This document shows positions 7,827 to 16,028 of a stretch of 33,037 nucleotides of DNA, in pieces. The position numbers were made by a program, and so were the translations under genes. The DNA is taken from NCBI GenBank assembly GCA_964452495.1, contig CAYVMC010000026.1, forward strand, positions 1 through 33,037. The letters run 5' to 3'. Each line of letters starts with the position of its first letter. Within the stretch, counting starts at the first letter, position 1. The notes beneath the pieces were generated by a model, which did not search any database, had not been told where the DNA came from, and worked only from the letters and a program-made list of their open reading frames with translations. Origin of the DNA: CALUTH01 sp964452495. Lineage in GTDB: Bacteria > Cyanobacteriota > Vampirovibrionia > Gastranaerophilales > Gastranaerophilaceae.

Positions 7827-7855
7827 TTGTATTATCCGTAAGGAGAATATAGATA

Positions 7856-8614
7856 TTAGTCACCATAGTCATAAGATGACGGGTTAACAGTAATAGGCTG
7901 GGTAAGAACAATGTCAATAGTAGAGTTTGCAGGGATTTCTACATTATCTCCCTTATCCCATATTGACTTAACAAGTCCGCCGCCAGCACCAACTGCAGTT
8001 CCCAGAGCAGCTCCCTTACCGACACTGCCGCCGGCAAGCGCACCAAACACAACCCCTGATACAGCCCCTGCCCCTGCTCCGACAGCCACGTCTTTTGCAT
8101 AATCCTTTGCAACATCAAGTTTCGTCCCGCCAACAAGCACACCACTTCCGTCTGTCGTAGAAATAACACCGGAAATAGGAATAGCTACACCATAAGGTGT
8201 TAAAATCTGAGTAAACCTTACTGCAAGTTTACCGTTCATACTTCCACGCTTTGCTTTACTACTCTCTATTACAACTCCTGATACAGTGCTGCCTGCAGGA
8301 GCTACCAACTGGTTATTGTAGTAAAAATCCGAACCAAGTGCCGCTGAAATGTTCTGACCAAGCGTTGTATACTCAGAACTAATAGGAGAAGTAACCACAA
8401 CTCCCAAAGTTGTACCCGCAGGAACAGTTACAACCGAACCCGTCAACTGTGGAGAAGAGTTATAAGAAGAAACAGGTGCTAATGGCTGCTGATAGTACTG
8501 TTGTTGATATACCGGCTGAGTTTGCGCCGGTTGATATGTATAATTCGATGCAGCAAAAACACTACCTGATACCAGAACCATCCCTGCAAAAGTATATAAA
8601 ATACGTTTCCTCAT
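7856..8614 (-). CDS. Secreted glycine-zipper envelope protein
   Basis: The 252-residue product starts with a clear signal peptide (cleavage near VFA/ASN, residue 21), then a Gln/Tyr/Pro-rich stretch (YQQQYYQQPLAP). A beta-rich region follows with VPAGTTLGVVVTSPIS and VAPAGSTVSGVVIESS, two similar ~VPAGT/ LxVxL blocks. Next is a glycine-zipper segment at about 175-215 (VGAGAGAVSGVVFGALAGGSVGKG split by small residues) and a final VEIPANSTIDIVLTQPITV. Glycine zippers of this kind occur in outer-membrane or periplasmic proteins. It has a strong AAAGGAGG site 7 bases before the ATG and lies 75 bp upstream of tonB on the same strand, so cotranscription is plausible. No specific function is recognised. 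Confidence 0.8.
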   Translation of the reverse strand: MRKRILYTFAGMVLVSGSVFAASNYTYQPAQTQPVYQQQYYQQPLAPVSSYNSSPQLTGSVVTVPAGTTLGVVVTSPISSEYTTLGQNISAALGSDFYYNNQLVAPAGSTVSGVVIESSKAKRGSMNGKLAVRFTQILTPYGVAIPISGVISTTDGSGVLVGGTKLDVAKDYAKDVAVGAGAGAVSGVVFGALAGGSVGKGAALGTAVGAGGGLVKSIWDKGDNVEIPANSTIDIVLTQPITVNPSSYDYGD

Positions 8615-8644
8615 CAGTCAACCCTCCTTTAGTCTACTAATACT

Positions 8645-8672
8645 ATTGTAATATCTACTGAAAATATGTCAA
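8645..8672 (-). promoter_or_regulatory. Sigma-70-type promoter for the glycine-zipper gene
   Basis: On the minus strand TTGACA (8672-8667), 16 bp and TACAAT (8650-8645) lie about 30 bp before the ATG at 8614, allowing a short leader with a strong ribosome site. Confidence 0.7.
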
Positions 8673-8803
8673 TTCCATTAATGTACTAACACTGCCCTCT
8701 TAAGCAGCTTTTCATTATTAAAAATGTAACAATTTTATAACGATTTATTATCTTATAAGTTCATTTCCGCTTTTGAATAGAAGGCTTACTAAAATCACCT
8801 TTA

Positions 8804-9409
8804 CTACTGTGAAATAAAACTACTCTTTGGTTCTATGTACTGCAGATAGGCATAAGCATTGAAACCTATTGAACCATATATAAGTTTCATTACACCATCT
8901 TTATAAGGTAACAATTTTATAAATATTATGTCTTTTTCTCCAAAATCATCATCTGTTTCACGAGCCTTAATCTTTGCAACCAGATTGTGCGATTGATAAA
9001 GATTGACAAATACTCCATTTTTATTCTTTTCACCTTCCGCTCTATAATATCCTTTTTCAACTAATTTATCATTTAATATAATATCAACTGGGAATTGTAT
9101 TAAATGCTCCTCAAGATTTGGATCTTTTAAGCTTTGATCCGGTATATCTTCCCGTGAGGCATCTAGTTCATTATGGAGACTTTCACCTTTAAATTTTTTT
9201 AGTTTTTTTTGTTTTTCTTTCTCTTCTTGCTGATTCTTTTTTTCCTCTAAAGCCTTTACCGTATCTTCATACTCCTGATTTGTAATAACTTTCTGCCCTG
9301 CCCAGGTATTATCAAAATCCTCGTAATCAGAAGCATCAAGATTCGTCGAAGCAAACACGGCAGGCATTAGCAAGATATTGATAAATAAATAGAGAAAAAA
9401 ACGTTTCAT
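8804..9409 (-). CDS. Small secreted protein of unknown function
   Basis: The 201-residue product has a signal peptide (cleavage near VFA/STN, residue 20), then acidic and Lys/Glu-rich coiled-coil-like sequence (about 45-75, TVKALEEKKNQQEEKEKQKK), and a C-terminal globular part with mixed beta character (VDIILNDKLVEKGYYRAEG ... DIIFIKLLPYKDGVMKLIYGSIGFNAYAYLQYI). I do not recognise the family. It is probably periplasmic. It lies about 190 bp upstream of the glycine-zipper gene on the same strand, which has its own promoter, so the two are probably separate units. Confidence 0.7.
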   Translation of the reverse strand: MKRFFLYLFINILLMPAVFASTNLDASDYEDFDNTWAGQKVITNQEYEDTVKALEEKKNQQEEKEKQKKLKKFKGESLHNELDASREDIPDQSLKDPNLEEHLIQFPVDIILNDKLVEKGYYRAEGEKNKNGVFVNLYQSHNLVAKIKARETDDDFGEKDIIFIKLLPYKDGVMKLIYGSIGFNAYAYLQYIEPKSSFISQ

Positions 9410-9575
9410 AAGATAATTTTAATTTTTTTTACAGAAAAGTAAAGAGGGAAGTATTTACTGTACGAAATCAACATTGCAAGTAAGACAAAAGCATTTTAAA
9501 CAGCTTAAACTAAACATAATAAACTGCATATCTTAACGCATATTTTGCGAGGCGGTCACGATATAACAGCATCGA

Positions 9576-9591
9576 TGTAAACTTTTGTAAC
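9576..9591 (+). promoter_or_regulatory. TGTAA direct repeat (10-bp spacing)
   Basis: TGTAAA-CTTT-TGTAAC lies in the gene-free stretch 9410-9804. The same half-sites and spacing occur upstream of both left-edge YD genes and the right-edge gene. Two half-sites one helical turn apart suit a response-regulator dimer, but no regulator is identified. Confidence 0.35.
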
Positions 9592-9642
9592 AAATATTTC
9601 AAAACATGCAATTTTGAAAGCCTGATGTACTTTATATATATG

Positions 9643-9772
9643 TAAGCTATACATTATAAATATACATACAACTCCAAACCTTTCATACAACCTACACACT
9701 AACCTTCTACACATGAGGAATTATTAAAAAAATTCCAAACCTTTCTTTTAAAGGAAAGGTTTTTTTTTGTTG
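9643..9772 (+). ncRNA. Possible small RNA ending in a strong hairpin
   Basis: Gene-free stretch 9410-9804. On the plus strand a TTGAAA (9614-9619) followed 17 bp later by TATATG could drive a transcript of about 130 nt that ends at the hairpin with nine T residues near 9771. It holds no ORF longer than a few codons. The segment CCAAACCTTTC occurs twice (near 9673 and 9734), so the 3' arm GAAAGGTTT could pair with either copy. This is inference; the hairpin may simply end the minus-strand gene at 9805. Confidence 0.3.
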
Positions 9773-9773
9773 G
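9730..9773. terminator. Hairpin terminator, possibly bidirectional
   Basis: A 9-bp stem AAACCTTTC/GAAAGGTTT with an 8-base loop is flanked by an A-run to the left and a T-run to the right. The plus-strand reading is the classical one. On minus it lies just after the gene ending at 9805, with a T-run four bases beyond the stem. Confidence 0.65.
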
Positions 9774-9804
9774 TGGAAAAGATAAGAATATATATTGATG
9801 CAGC

Positions 9805-10647
9805 TTAATCTACACCATAAAGATCATCTTCCGTATCACAATCTATCCGAAATCTATTTTCTTCTATATAATCCTCTACCATCCTTTTATATTCGTCCGG
9901 AATTCTAGAATCATTTAAACGTCCCTGTATTTCATGTACCGTATTGTTTAAAAGCCTAATACAAATTTGGGGTAAACCGTTCTCTATATAAATTCTAAAA
10001 CTAAAATTTTTTAAATATACTTTGCCTTGAACACCTTTCGTACACCACATTTTATAAGAGATAGTATTCAAAAGTTCAGCATTCTTTTCAATATCACTAT
10101 CTTCAGCAGTGGAAGGAACTGTAACCCAGCCATTTCGTACTACTCCTTCATTTCCTGTAGATACAAACTTTGCCTTAAGATGTTTTTTATAAATTTTTGA
10201 CATATCAAATTGAAATTCAGGTTCCAATGCTAATGCACCTTCAATATCAGCAACCGTTTCTTCAAATACCGAACTGTGAAAAACAGGCGGCAAATTATCA
10301 TTAGAGTTCTTCAAGTCTTTAATAATAGATGCAATAGAAATTAACGCTACAGCAGGAGAATAATTCCTTACACCATTCTGCCATTTATTTAGTATGTCAC
10401 ACCTTTTACTCTCGGTTTCAGGACTCTTTCCAATCATTTTTTTAGATAATTTTTTCTTCATATGTTCAAAAGCCCAGTTATAAAAATCATTCATCCCATT
10501 AAATTTTTCAATAGGAGCCTTATGCTGTCTGATACACGAATAATCGAAACCTTCAAACTGTGATACTTTCATTGATTTGAATGCAACTGCTGATGGGATA
10601 CTCCTCTTTGCCCCCGAGGTACAAACATCGGTCATTTTAACTTTCAT
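9805..10647 (-). CDS. Hypothetical protein, 280 residues
   Basis: I do not recognise this protein. It is soluble, with no signal peptide or membrane helix. The N-terminal third is basic (NWAFEHMKKKLSKKMIGKSPETESKR), and the C-terminal part is mixed alpha/beta with a short acidic end (DCDTEDDLYGVD). The segment VYLKNFSFRIYIENGLPQICIRLLNNTVHEIQGRLND looks like a beta-hairpin core. It begins 27 bp after the secreted-protein gene and is the last gene of the tig-clpP-clpX-polA run. The first ATG has only a distant GGGG upstream; the ATG four codons later (MTDVCTS) is an alternative start. A terminator hairpin follows the stop. Confidence 0.65.
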   Translation of the reverse strand: MKVKMTDVCTSGAKRSIPSAVAFKSMKVSQFEGFDYSCIRQHKAPIEKFNGMNDFYNWAFEHMKKKLSKKMIGKSPETESKRCDILNKWQNGVRNYSPAVALISIASIIKDLKNSNDNLPPVFHSSVFEETVADIEGALALEPEFQFDMSKIYKKHLKAKFVSTGNEGVVRNGWVTVPSTAEDSDIEKNAELLNTISYKMWCTKGVQGKVYLKNFSFRIYIENGLPQICIRLLNNTVHEIQGRLNDSRIPDEYKRMVEDYIEENRFRIDCDTEDDLYGVD

Positions 10648-10674
10648 ACTATAATTCGGGTACCCCTTTCTTTT

Positions 10675-11394
10675 TTATTTCATTTTAAGCGTAATATACT
10701 CAAATACTTTATAAACTATTCCCGGAGCAAAATGGTAAACCCCATTTGCCGGTGTAATTTTCAGTATTGCGTTTTTATTATCAATCTCGGATACAACAAC
10801 GAGAAAATCTCTGTTTGCAGCCTTAAATGTTATGTATCCTCCCCTAGATTGTATTTCGCAAATAGCAAAATTATTGGCTTCAAGAGCTGCAAGTGTTAGT
10901 TCAAACAAATCATCCGCTTTAAGTTGGAAAATTTTTACACAGGCATCTGATTCAATATCCACCGGAGTTGTCAATGAATTAACGACCTGATTTTCAGGCA
11001 CAGCAAGCTGTACAGAAGTTTGATCAGCACCTCTGCCAGAGGATGTCTGAACAGACTCCTCCACAGATCCTGACTCCACCACCTGTGTTTCTGTTGTATT
11101 ATCCTTCACAGGGACCGCTTGCACTTCAACAGGAAGGTCATTATCAATATTTTGAGTATCAGTACTTTCTTCTCTAGCACTTACTTCATTAGAAGAAGCA
11201 TCTTGAGTATTATCTGCCGGCTGAGAAAAATCAACTGCCTTTACCTCCTCTGTTTTGGTTTCTATCGGCGTAAGACTCACATCTTTGACTGCGGGAATAA
11301 TACGCTGCTCCTGTGCTTCAGCAGCAAATGCAGGTACAAAAATACATGATGACATAATAAGCAATAATCCCAGTAGTTTTTTTATTCTTTCCAT
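10675..11394 (-). CDS. Secreted protein of unknown function, overlapping polA
   Basis: The 239-residue product has a signal peptide (cleavage near AFA/AEA, residue 24), then an acidic Thr/Ser/Val/Gln-rich linker to about residue 140, and a compact C-terminal domain (about 150-239: CVKIFQLKADDLFELTLAALEANNFAICEIQ... GGYITFKAANRDFLVVVSEI). That domain looks like an alpha/beta module of roughly 85 residues. Its ATG overlaps the last codons of polA by 13 bp in another frame, so translation is probably coupled. Linking a periplasmic protein to DNA polymerase I is odd and may reflect only shared transcription. No family is recognised. Confidence 0.75.
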   Translation of the reverse strand: MERIKKLLGLLLIMSSCIFVPAFAAEAQEQRIIPAVKDVSLTPIETKTEEVKAVDFSQPADNTQDASSNEVSAREESTDTQNIDNDLPVEVQAVPVKDNTTETQVVESGSVEESVQTSSGRGADQTSVQLAVPENQVVNSLTTPVDIESDACVKIFQLKADDLFELTLAALEANNFAICEIQSRGGYITFKAANRDFLVVVSEIDNKNAILKITPANGVYHFAPGIVYKVFEYITLKMK

Positions 11395-14093
11395 GTTACC
11401 CCCGATGCTATATCAACTTCCAGTTTAACTTTCAGGGGCTGTCCCAATTCCATTGCTTCTTTTACAAGGATTTTAATATCTTCCAGCTCCGTTCGAGGAA
11501 CTTCAAAGATAAGTTCATCGTGAACCTGCAAAACCATTTTAGTTTTATATCCGCCCTCTTTTAATCTTTTATCTGCCTCTATCATTGCCATCTTTATTAA
11601 GTCGGCTGCGCTTCCCTGCAGCGGCTGATTAATTGCAGCACGCTGCGCAAACTCTCTTATCTGAAAATTAGAACTGCCAAGTTCTGCACCAAGATATCTG
11701 CGTCTGCCATAAATTGTTTCTACATACCCGTGTTCAGCTACAAATTCACGTTCATAATCCATATATTCACGTACTTTCAGGAAATGCTCAAAATATTTAT
11801 CAATAAATTCTTGCGCTTCAGAAGCCTTCACTCCGATAGCTTTAGCAAGACCATATTTAGACTGTCCATAAATAATTCCAAAATTTACAGCCTTTGCCTT
11901 GCGGCGCATATCTTTTGTAACATCTTCCGGTTTCACACCAAACACTTTTGCCGCCGTTTGTGTGTGAATATCCACACCGTGATTAAATGCTGATATCAGA
12001 TGTTCATCTCCCGATACATGCGCAAGCAGCCGTAATTCTATTTGAGAATAGTCAGCAGAAAGAATTACGCTATTCTTTTTGTCCTGTACACAAAAGGCCG
12101 CTCTAATTTTGTTCCCCTCTTCTGTTCTTATCGGAATATTTTGCAAATTAGGATTGGAAGAAGACAGTCTGCCGGTTGCAGTAAGTGCCTGATTAAAAGT
12201 CGTATGCACTCTACAGTCACGTTTATCAACAAGCGTTGGTAAAACATCTGTATAGGTTGATTTCAGTTTACTAAATTTACGGTGCTGAAGAATATAATCA
12301 CAAATCTCATTATCCTCTGCCAGTTCTTCCAAAACTTCTGCAGAAGTAGTTCTAGATTTCTTTTTCTTTGATTTGATACCGAGTTTATCATATAAAATCT
12401 CTGCGACTTGTTTTGGGGAATTAATATTAAATGGAGTTCCAGCCATCTGAAAAATAATATCTTCCAGTTCTGCTAGTTTTTCTCTCATATAAGAAGAAAG
12501 TTCTTCCATATACTCAACATCAATTGCAACACCGGTATTTTCCATACCTGCAAGTATTACAGTCAAAGGAACCTCAACATCAACAACCAATTTCTGTTGT
12601 TTTTCCGTAAGATTTTCCCGCCAGTACTTTGCCAATTCTTTAATAGTATAAGCACAATCGCAGGCAAAAACTTTATCGTCAACATTTGGCAACCCACGTT
12701 CAAGCATAATATGATTTATGAAATCAAGTCCCTGAGCATCAAGCGAGTGATTGCGATTCGGGTCACTTACATAACTTGCAAGCAAAACATCATAACTCAA
12801 TCCGCAATAATTGACACCTCGCTCTAAAAGGATTCTTATATCAGATTTTGCATCCCATGAAATCTTTTTTACACTCTCTGACTCAATTACAGGACGTAAA
12901 ATATCAAAGTATTCCAAACCAAAATAATAATTTTTACCAGCAGAAACAGCAAACCCCATAAGTTCTTTCTTCCCTTCAGAATATAGAGCTTTGAGTGCTA
13001 TTTCATCAGTACTGAGCAATTCTGCAGCAACCGTTTTTGCCATTTCAACATCTGACATAATAGTACAGTCAAACCCTGCATCATTTACAGTTTCTTTTAA
13101 AACCTGTGTAAACAGATTTTGTTGTATTGCACCGCTTCCTTCCTCACGCTGTGGAGTAATTAAAAACTGCTGCTCCGATGTCTGTTCTGTTTCACAGTTT
13201 GAAGAAGAATTAAACGCAGAAAGGATTTTGTTTATATTTTTTATAAAACTATAAAACTGCATTCCGCGCAAAAAATCTGAAACCTTTTCTAATTCAGGCA
13301 TAACAACACAAGCAGAGTTAATATCAAAACTAATATCAACATCCCTTATAATTGTTGCAAGTTCTTTACTCAAAATTGCATCGTCTTTTCCATTGCAAAT
13401 TTTTTCTCTTACTGCTTTCTCAGGTATATTTTCACAATCTGCAAGCACTGCTTCAAGATTAGGATACCTTGCCAAGAGTTTTTGCGCAGTTTTTTCACCA
13501 ATACCCCTAATTCCCGGGATATTATCGCTTGTATCCCCCCTTAAACCCTTATAATCAGTAATTTGGTTTGGATAAACTCCGAGTTTTGCATAAACCTGAT
13601 TTTTATCATATTCAATAAGTTCACCCTTACTCGGAATCAAAACTTTGACTCTTCCCTCATCGTCAATCAATTGAAAAGCATCCTGATCACCGGTTAATAT
13701 AAGAGTATTATGCCCTGTTTCTGACGCAATCCTTGAAATTGTTCCGATAACATCGTCAGCCTCAAAACCTTCTTTCGTATAAATAGGAATATCAAAAGCT
13801 TTAAGTCCTTCAACAATCAGCCCCATCTGAACACGCATAGCATCTGGCATTGTTTCACGATTAGCTTTATATTGTTCATATTTTTCAACTCTAAACGTTT
13901 GCCTGCCTACATCAAATGCAACAGCAATAAAATCCGGTTTTATCTTTAAAAGAAGGTCAAAAACCGCTTTAAAAAAACCGTAAACAGCCCAGCTAGGCAC
14001 ATTTTGAGCAGTTTTCATACCTGAACGCTCAAGCGCAAAATATTGTCTGAACGCCAAAGAATGACCATCTATTAAGATTAAAGTTTTTCTCAT
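11382..14093 (-). CDS. polA: DNA polymerase I
   Basis: The 903-residue product has the full three-domain layout: an N-terminal 5'-nuclease (LILIDGHSLAFRQYFAL, GFEADDVIGTI, LTGDQDAFQLI, GLRGDTSDNIPGI), a 3'-5' exonuclease-like domain (about 340-500) and the polymerase domain with motif A DYSQIELRLLAH, motif B RRKAKAVNFGIIYG and motif C QVHDELIFEV. In the middle domain the usual DxE metal motif is not present (IALKALYSEG at its place), so proofreading is probably lost, as in several other bacterial Pol I enzymes. It overlaps the clpX stop by 4 bp (ATGA), so the two are coupled. It works in Okazaki fragment processing and repair. Confidence 0.97.
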   Translation of the reverse strand: MRKTLILIDGHSLAFRQYFALERSGMKTAQNVPSWAVYGFFKAVFDLLLKIKPDFIAVAFDVGRQTFRVEKYEQYKANRETMPDAMRVQMGLIVEGLKAFDIPIYTKEGFEADDVIGTISRIASETGHNTLILTGDQDAFQLIDDEGRVKVLIPSKGELIEYDKNQVYAKLGVYPNQITDYKGLRGDTSDNIPGIRGIGEKTAQKLLARYPNLEAVLADCENIPEKAVREKICNGKDDAILSKELATIIRDVDISFDINSACVVMPELEKVSDFLRGMQFYSFIKNINKILSAFNSSSNCETEQTSEQQFLITPQREEGSGAIQQNLFTQVLKETVNDAGFDCTIMSDVEMAKTVAAELLSTDEIALKALYSEGKKELMGFAVSAGKNYYFGLEYFDILRPVIESESVKKISWDAKSDIRILLERGVNYCGLSYDVLLASYVSDPNRNHSLDAQGLDFINHIMLERGLPNVDDKVFACDCAYTIKELAKYWRENLTEKQQKLVVDVEVPLTVILAGMENTGVAIDVEYMEELSSYMREKLAELEDIIFQMAGTPFNINSPKQVAEILYDKLGIKSKKKKSRTTSAEVLEELAEDNEICDYILQHRKFSKLKSTYTDVLPTLVDKRDCRVHTTFNQALTATGRLSSSNPNLQNIPIRTEEGNKIRAAFCVQDKKNSVILSADYSQIELRLLAHVSGDEHLISAFNHGVDIHTQTAAKVFGVKPEDVTKDMRRKAKAVNFGIIYGQSKYGLAKAIGVKASEAQEFIDKYFEHFLKVREYMDYEREFVAEHGYVETIYGRRRYLGAELGSSNFQIREFAQRAAINQPLQGSAADLIKMAMIEADKRLKEGGYKTKMVLQVHDELIFEVPRTELEDIKILVKEAMELGQPLKVKLEVDIASGVTWKE

Positions 14094-15379
14094 GCTATTT
14101 CCGCTTCACTCTTTTGAGGCAAAGGGATAAGCTCTGCCTGATTCATGTTTTCTACCATTTCTTTTGTTATGACATATTTTGTTACGTCATCTTTACCTGG
14201 GATTTCATACATAATATCAAGCATAAGCTCTTCAACAATGGATTTTAGCGCACGCGCACCAGTTTTACGTTTTATAGCTTTCTGTGCAATAAGTGCAACG
14301 GCATCATCTTCAAATTCTAAATCCACACCGTCCATTTTTAACAAACACTGGTACTGTTTAATTACTGCATTCTTTGGTTCTGTTAAAATCATCTTAAGTG
14401 TTTTTTCATCCAGAGCATCAAGTACAGCATAAACAGGAATACGTCCAATAAATTCAGGAATTAAGCCAAATTTAAGCAAATCTTCCGGCTGTAATTTTTT
14501 AAGCAGCTTTGCTTGCTGTGCTTCTTTTTCAGCCTGCGTTGCGGGTGCCTTGGTGCCAAATCCGATTGAAGAGCCGTCTTTAACACGGTGTTCAATTATT
14601 TTATCCAAATCAACAAATGCACCGCCAACAATAAACAGAATATTCTTAGTATCAATCTGTATGAATTCCTGATGCGGATGTTTTCTCCCGCCTTGCGGAG
14701 GAACATTAGCAATTGTCCCCTCAATCATCTTCAACAGAGCTTGTTGAACACCTTCACCTGAAACATCACGGGTAATAGATGTATTCTCTGATTTTCTTGC
14801 TATCTTATCAATTTCATCTATATAAATAATTCCCCGCTCTGCTTTTTGAGCATCATAATCGGCATTTTGGTAGAGTCTTAATAAAATATTCTCAACATCA
14901 TCACCAACATATCCGGCTTCTGTCAAAGTTGTAGCATCTGCAACTGCAAACGGTACATCAAGCATTTTTGCTAAAGTTTGCGCCAACAATGTTTTACCGC
15001 TGCCTGTTGGACCAACCAGAAGAATATTTGATTTTTGAATTTCTACATCAGAGTTATCTTTATTATGCAAAAGTCTCTTGTAGTGATTATACACTGCAAC
15101 AGAAAGTACCTTCTTTGCGTCATCCTGACCTACAATATGCTGATCCAAATATGCTTTGATTTCCTGCGGCTTTGGAATAGCTGCCGTATCTTTTTCTGAT
15201 TCTTCACTCTGTTTTTGTTCTCCGGATGTTTTTCCTTCAAAAAACTCCTCATCCAAAATTTCATTACAGAGTTCTACACATTCATCACAAATATAGACGT
15301 CAGGACCCGCAATCAGTTTTTTAACCTGATCCTGAGTCTTGCCGCAAAACGAACATTTTAGCCTGTCATTTGATGACAT
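14090..15379 (-). CDS. clpX: ATP-dependent Clp protease ATP-binding subunit ClpX
   Basis: The 429-residue product carries the N-terminal zinc-binding domain (C9, C12, C31, C34 in CSFCGKT ... YICDEC), Walker A GPTGSGKTLLAQ, Walker B IIYIDEIDKI, the SITRDVSGEGVQQALLKMIEG sensor region written here in parts, and the C-terminal RKTGARALKSIVEE sensor 2. The IGFG segment (SSIGFGTKAPA) is the loop that docks on ClpP. ClpX unfolds tagged proteins and feeds them to ClpP in the cytoplasm. It lies 12 bp after clpP, and its stop overlaps the polA start. All key motifs look intact. Confidence 0.97.
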   Translation of the reverse strand: MSSNDRLKCSFCGKTQDQVKKLIAGPDVYICDECVELCNEILDEEFFEGKTSGEQKQSEESEKDTAAIPKPQEIKAYLDQHIVGQDDAKKVLSVAVYNHYKRLLHNKDNSDVEIQKSNILLVGPTGSGKTLLAQTLAKMLDVPFAVADATTLTEAGYVGDDVENILLRLYQNADYDAQKAERGIIYIDEIDKIARKSENTSITRDVSGEGVQQALLKMIEGTIANVPPQGGRKHPHQEFIQIDTKNILFIVGGAFVDLDKIIEHRVKDGSSIGFGTKAPATQAEKEAQQAKLLKKLQPEDLLKFGLIPEFIGRIPVYAVLDALDEKTLKMILTEPKNAVIKQYQCLLKMDGVDLEFEDDAVALIAQKAIKRKTGARALKSIVEELMLDIMYEIPGKDDVTKYVITKEMVENMNQAELIPLPQKSEAEIA

Positions 15380-15391
15380 AATATTCTCCTA

Positions 15392-15979
15392 TTACATAGA
15401 GTCTTTAGTTACGACCTTGTCAATCATACCGTACTCAAGAGCCTCTTGCGGGGTCATGATATAATCTCTGTCGGTATCTTTCTCAATTTTCTTTAATGAT
15501 TGACCGGTGTTGGCAGCAAGGATTTCATTCAACGACTTTTTAATTCTGATGATTTCGGCTGCTTGAATTTCAATATCAGTAGCCTGACCTTGTGCACCGC
15601 CTAAAGGCTGATGGATAAGTACTCTTGAGTGTGGAAGAGCCATTCTCTTGCCCTTTGCACCCGATGAAAGAAGGAATGCACCCATTGATGCAGCCTGACC
15701 TAAGCAGATTGTGCATACGTCTGCTCTAATATGCTGCATGGTATCATAGATTGCAAAACCTGCAGTAACACTTCCGCCCGGGCTATTGATGTATAACATA
15801 ATGTCTTTTTCCGGGTTTTCACTGTCTAATAACAACATTTGCGCAACGATTAAGTTTGCAACCATATCGTCAATCGGCGTGCCTAAGAAAATAATTCTTT
15901 CTCTTAACAAGCGTGAAAATATGTCAAACGATCTTTCACCGCGGCTGGACTGTTCAATTACAACAGGTATATAACTCAT
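15392..15979 (-). CDS. clpP: ATP-dependent Clp protease proteolytic subunit ClpP
   Basis: The 195-residue serine protease has the catalytic Ser98 (GQAASMGAF), His123 (PHSRVLIHQP) and the Asp of DTDRDYIM. Tetradecameric ClpP degrades proteins delivered by ClpX. I start it at MSYIPVVIEQ because AAGGAAAAAGAG lies 8 bases before that ATG and ClpP proteins usually begin near this point; the upstream ATG at 16009 would add ten unusual residues. It sits between tig and clpX, the usual bacterial order tig-clpP-clpX. Confidence 0.97.
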   Translation of the reverse strand: MSYIPVVIEQSSRGERSFDIFSRLLRERIIFLGTPIDDMVANLIVAQMLLLDSENPEKDIMLYINSPGGSVTAGFAIYDTMQHIRADVCTICLGQAASMGAFLLSSGAKGKRMALPHSRVLIHQPLGGAQGQATDIEIQAAEIIRIKKSLNEILAANTGQSLKKIEKDTDRDYIMTPQEALEYGMIDKVVTKDSM

Positions 15980-16028
15980 CTCTTTTTCCTTTCTTTCTAC
16001 CAGATACATTATACATTATTTTTCAGAT

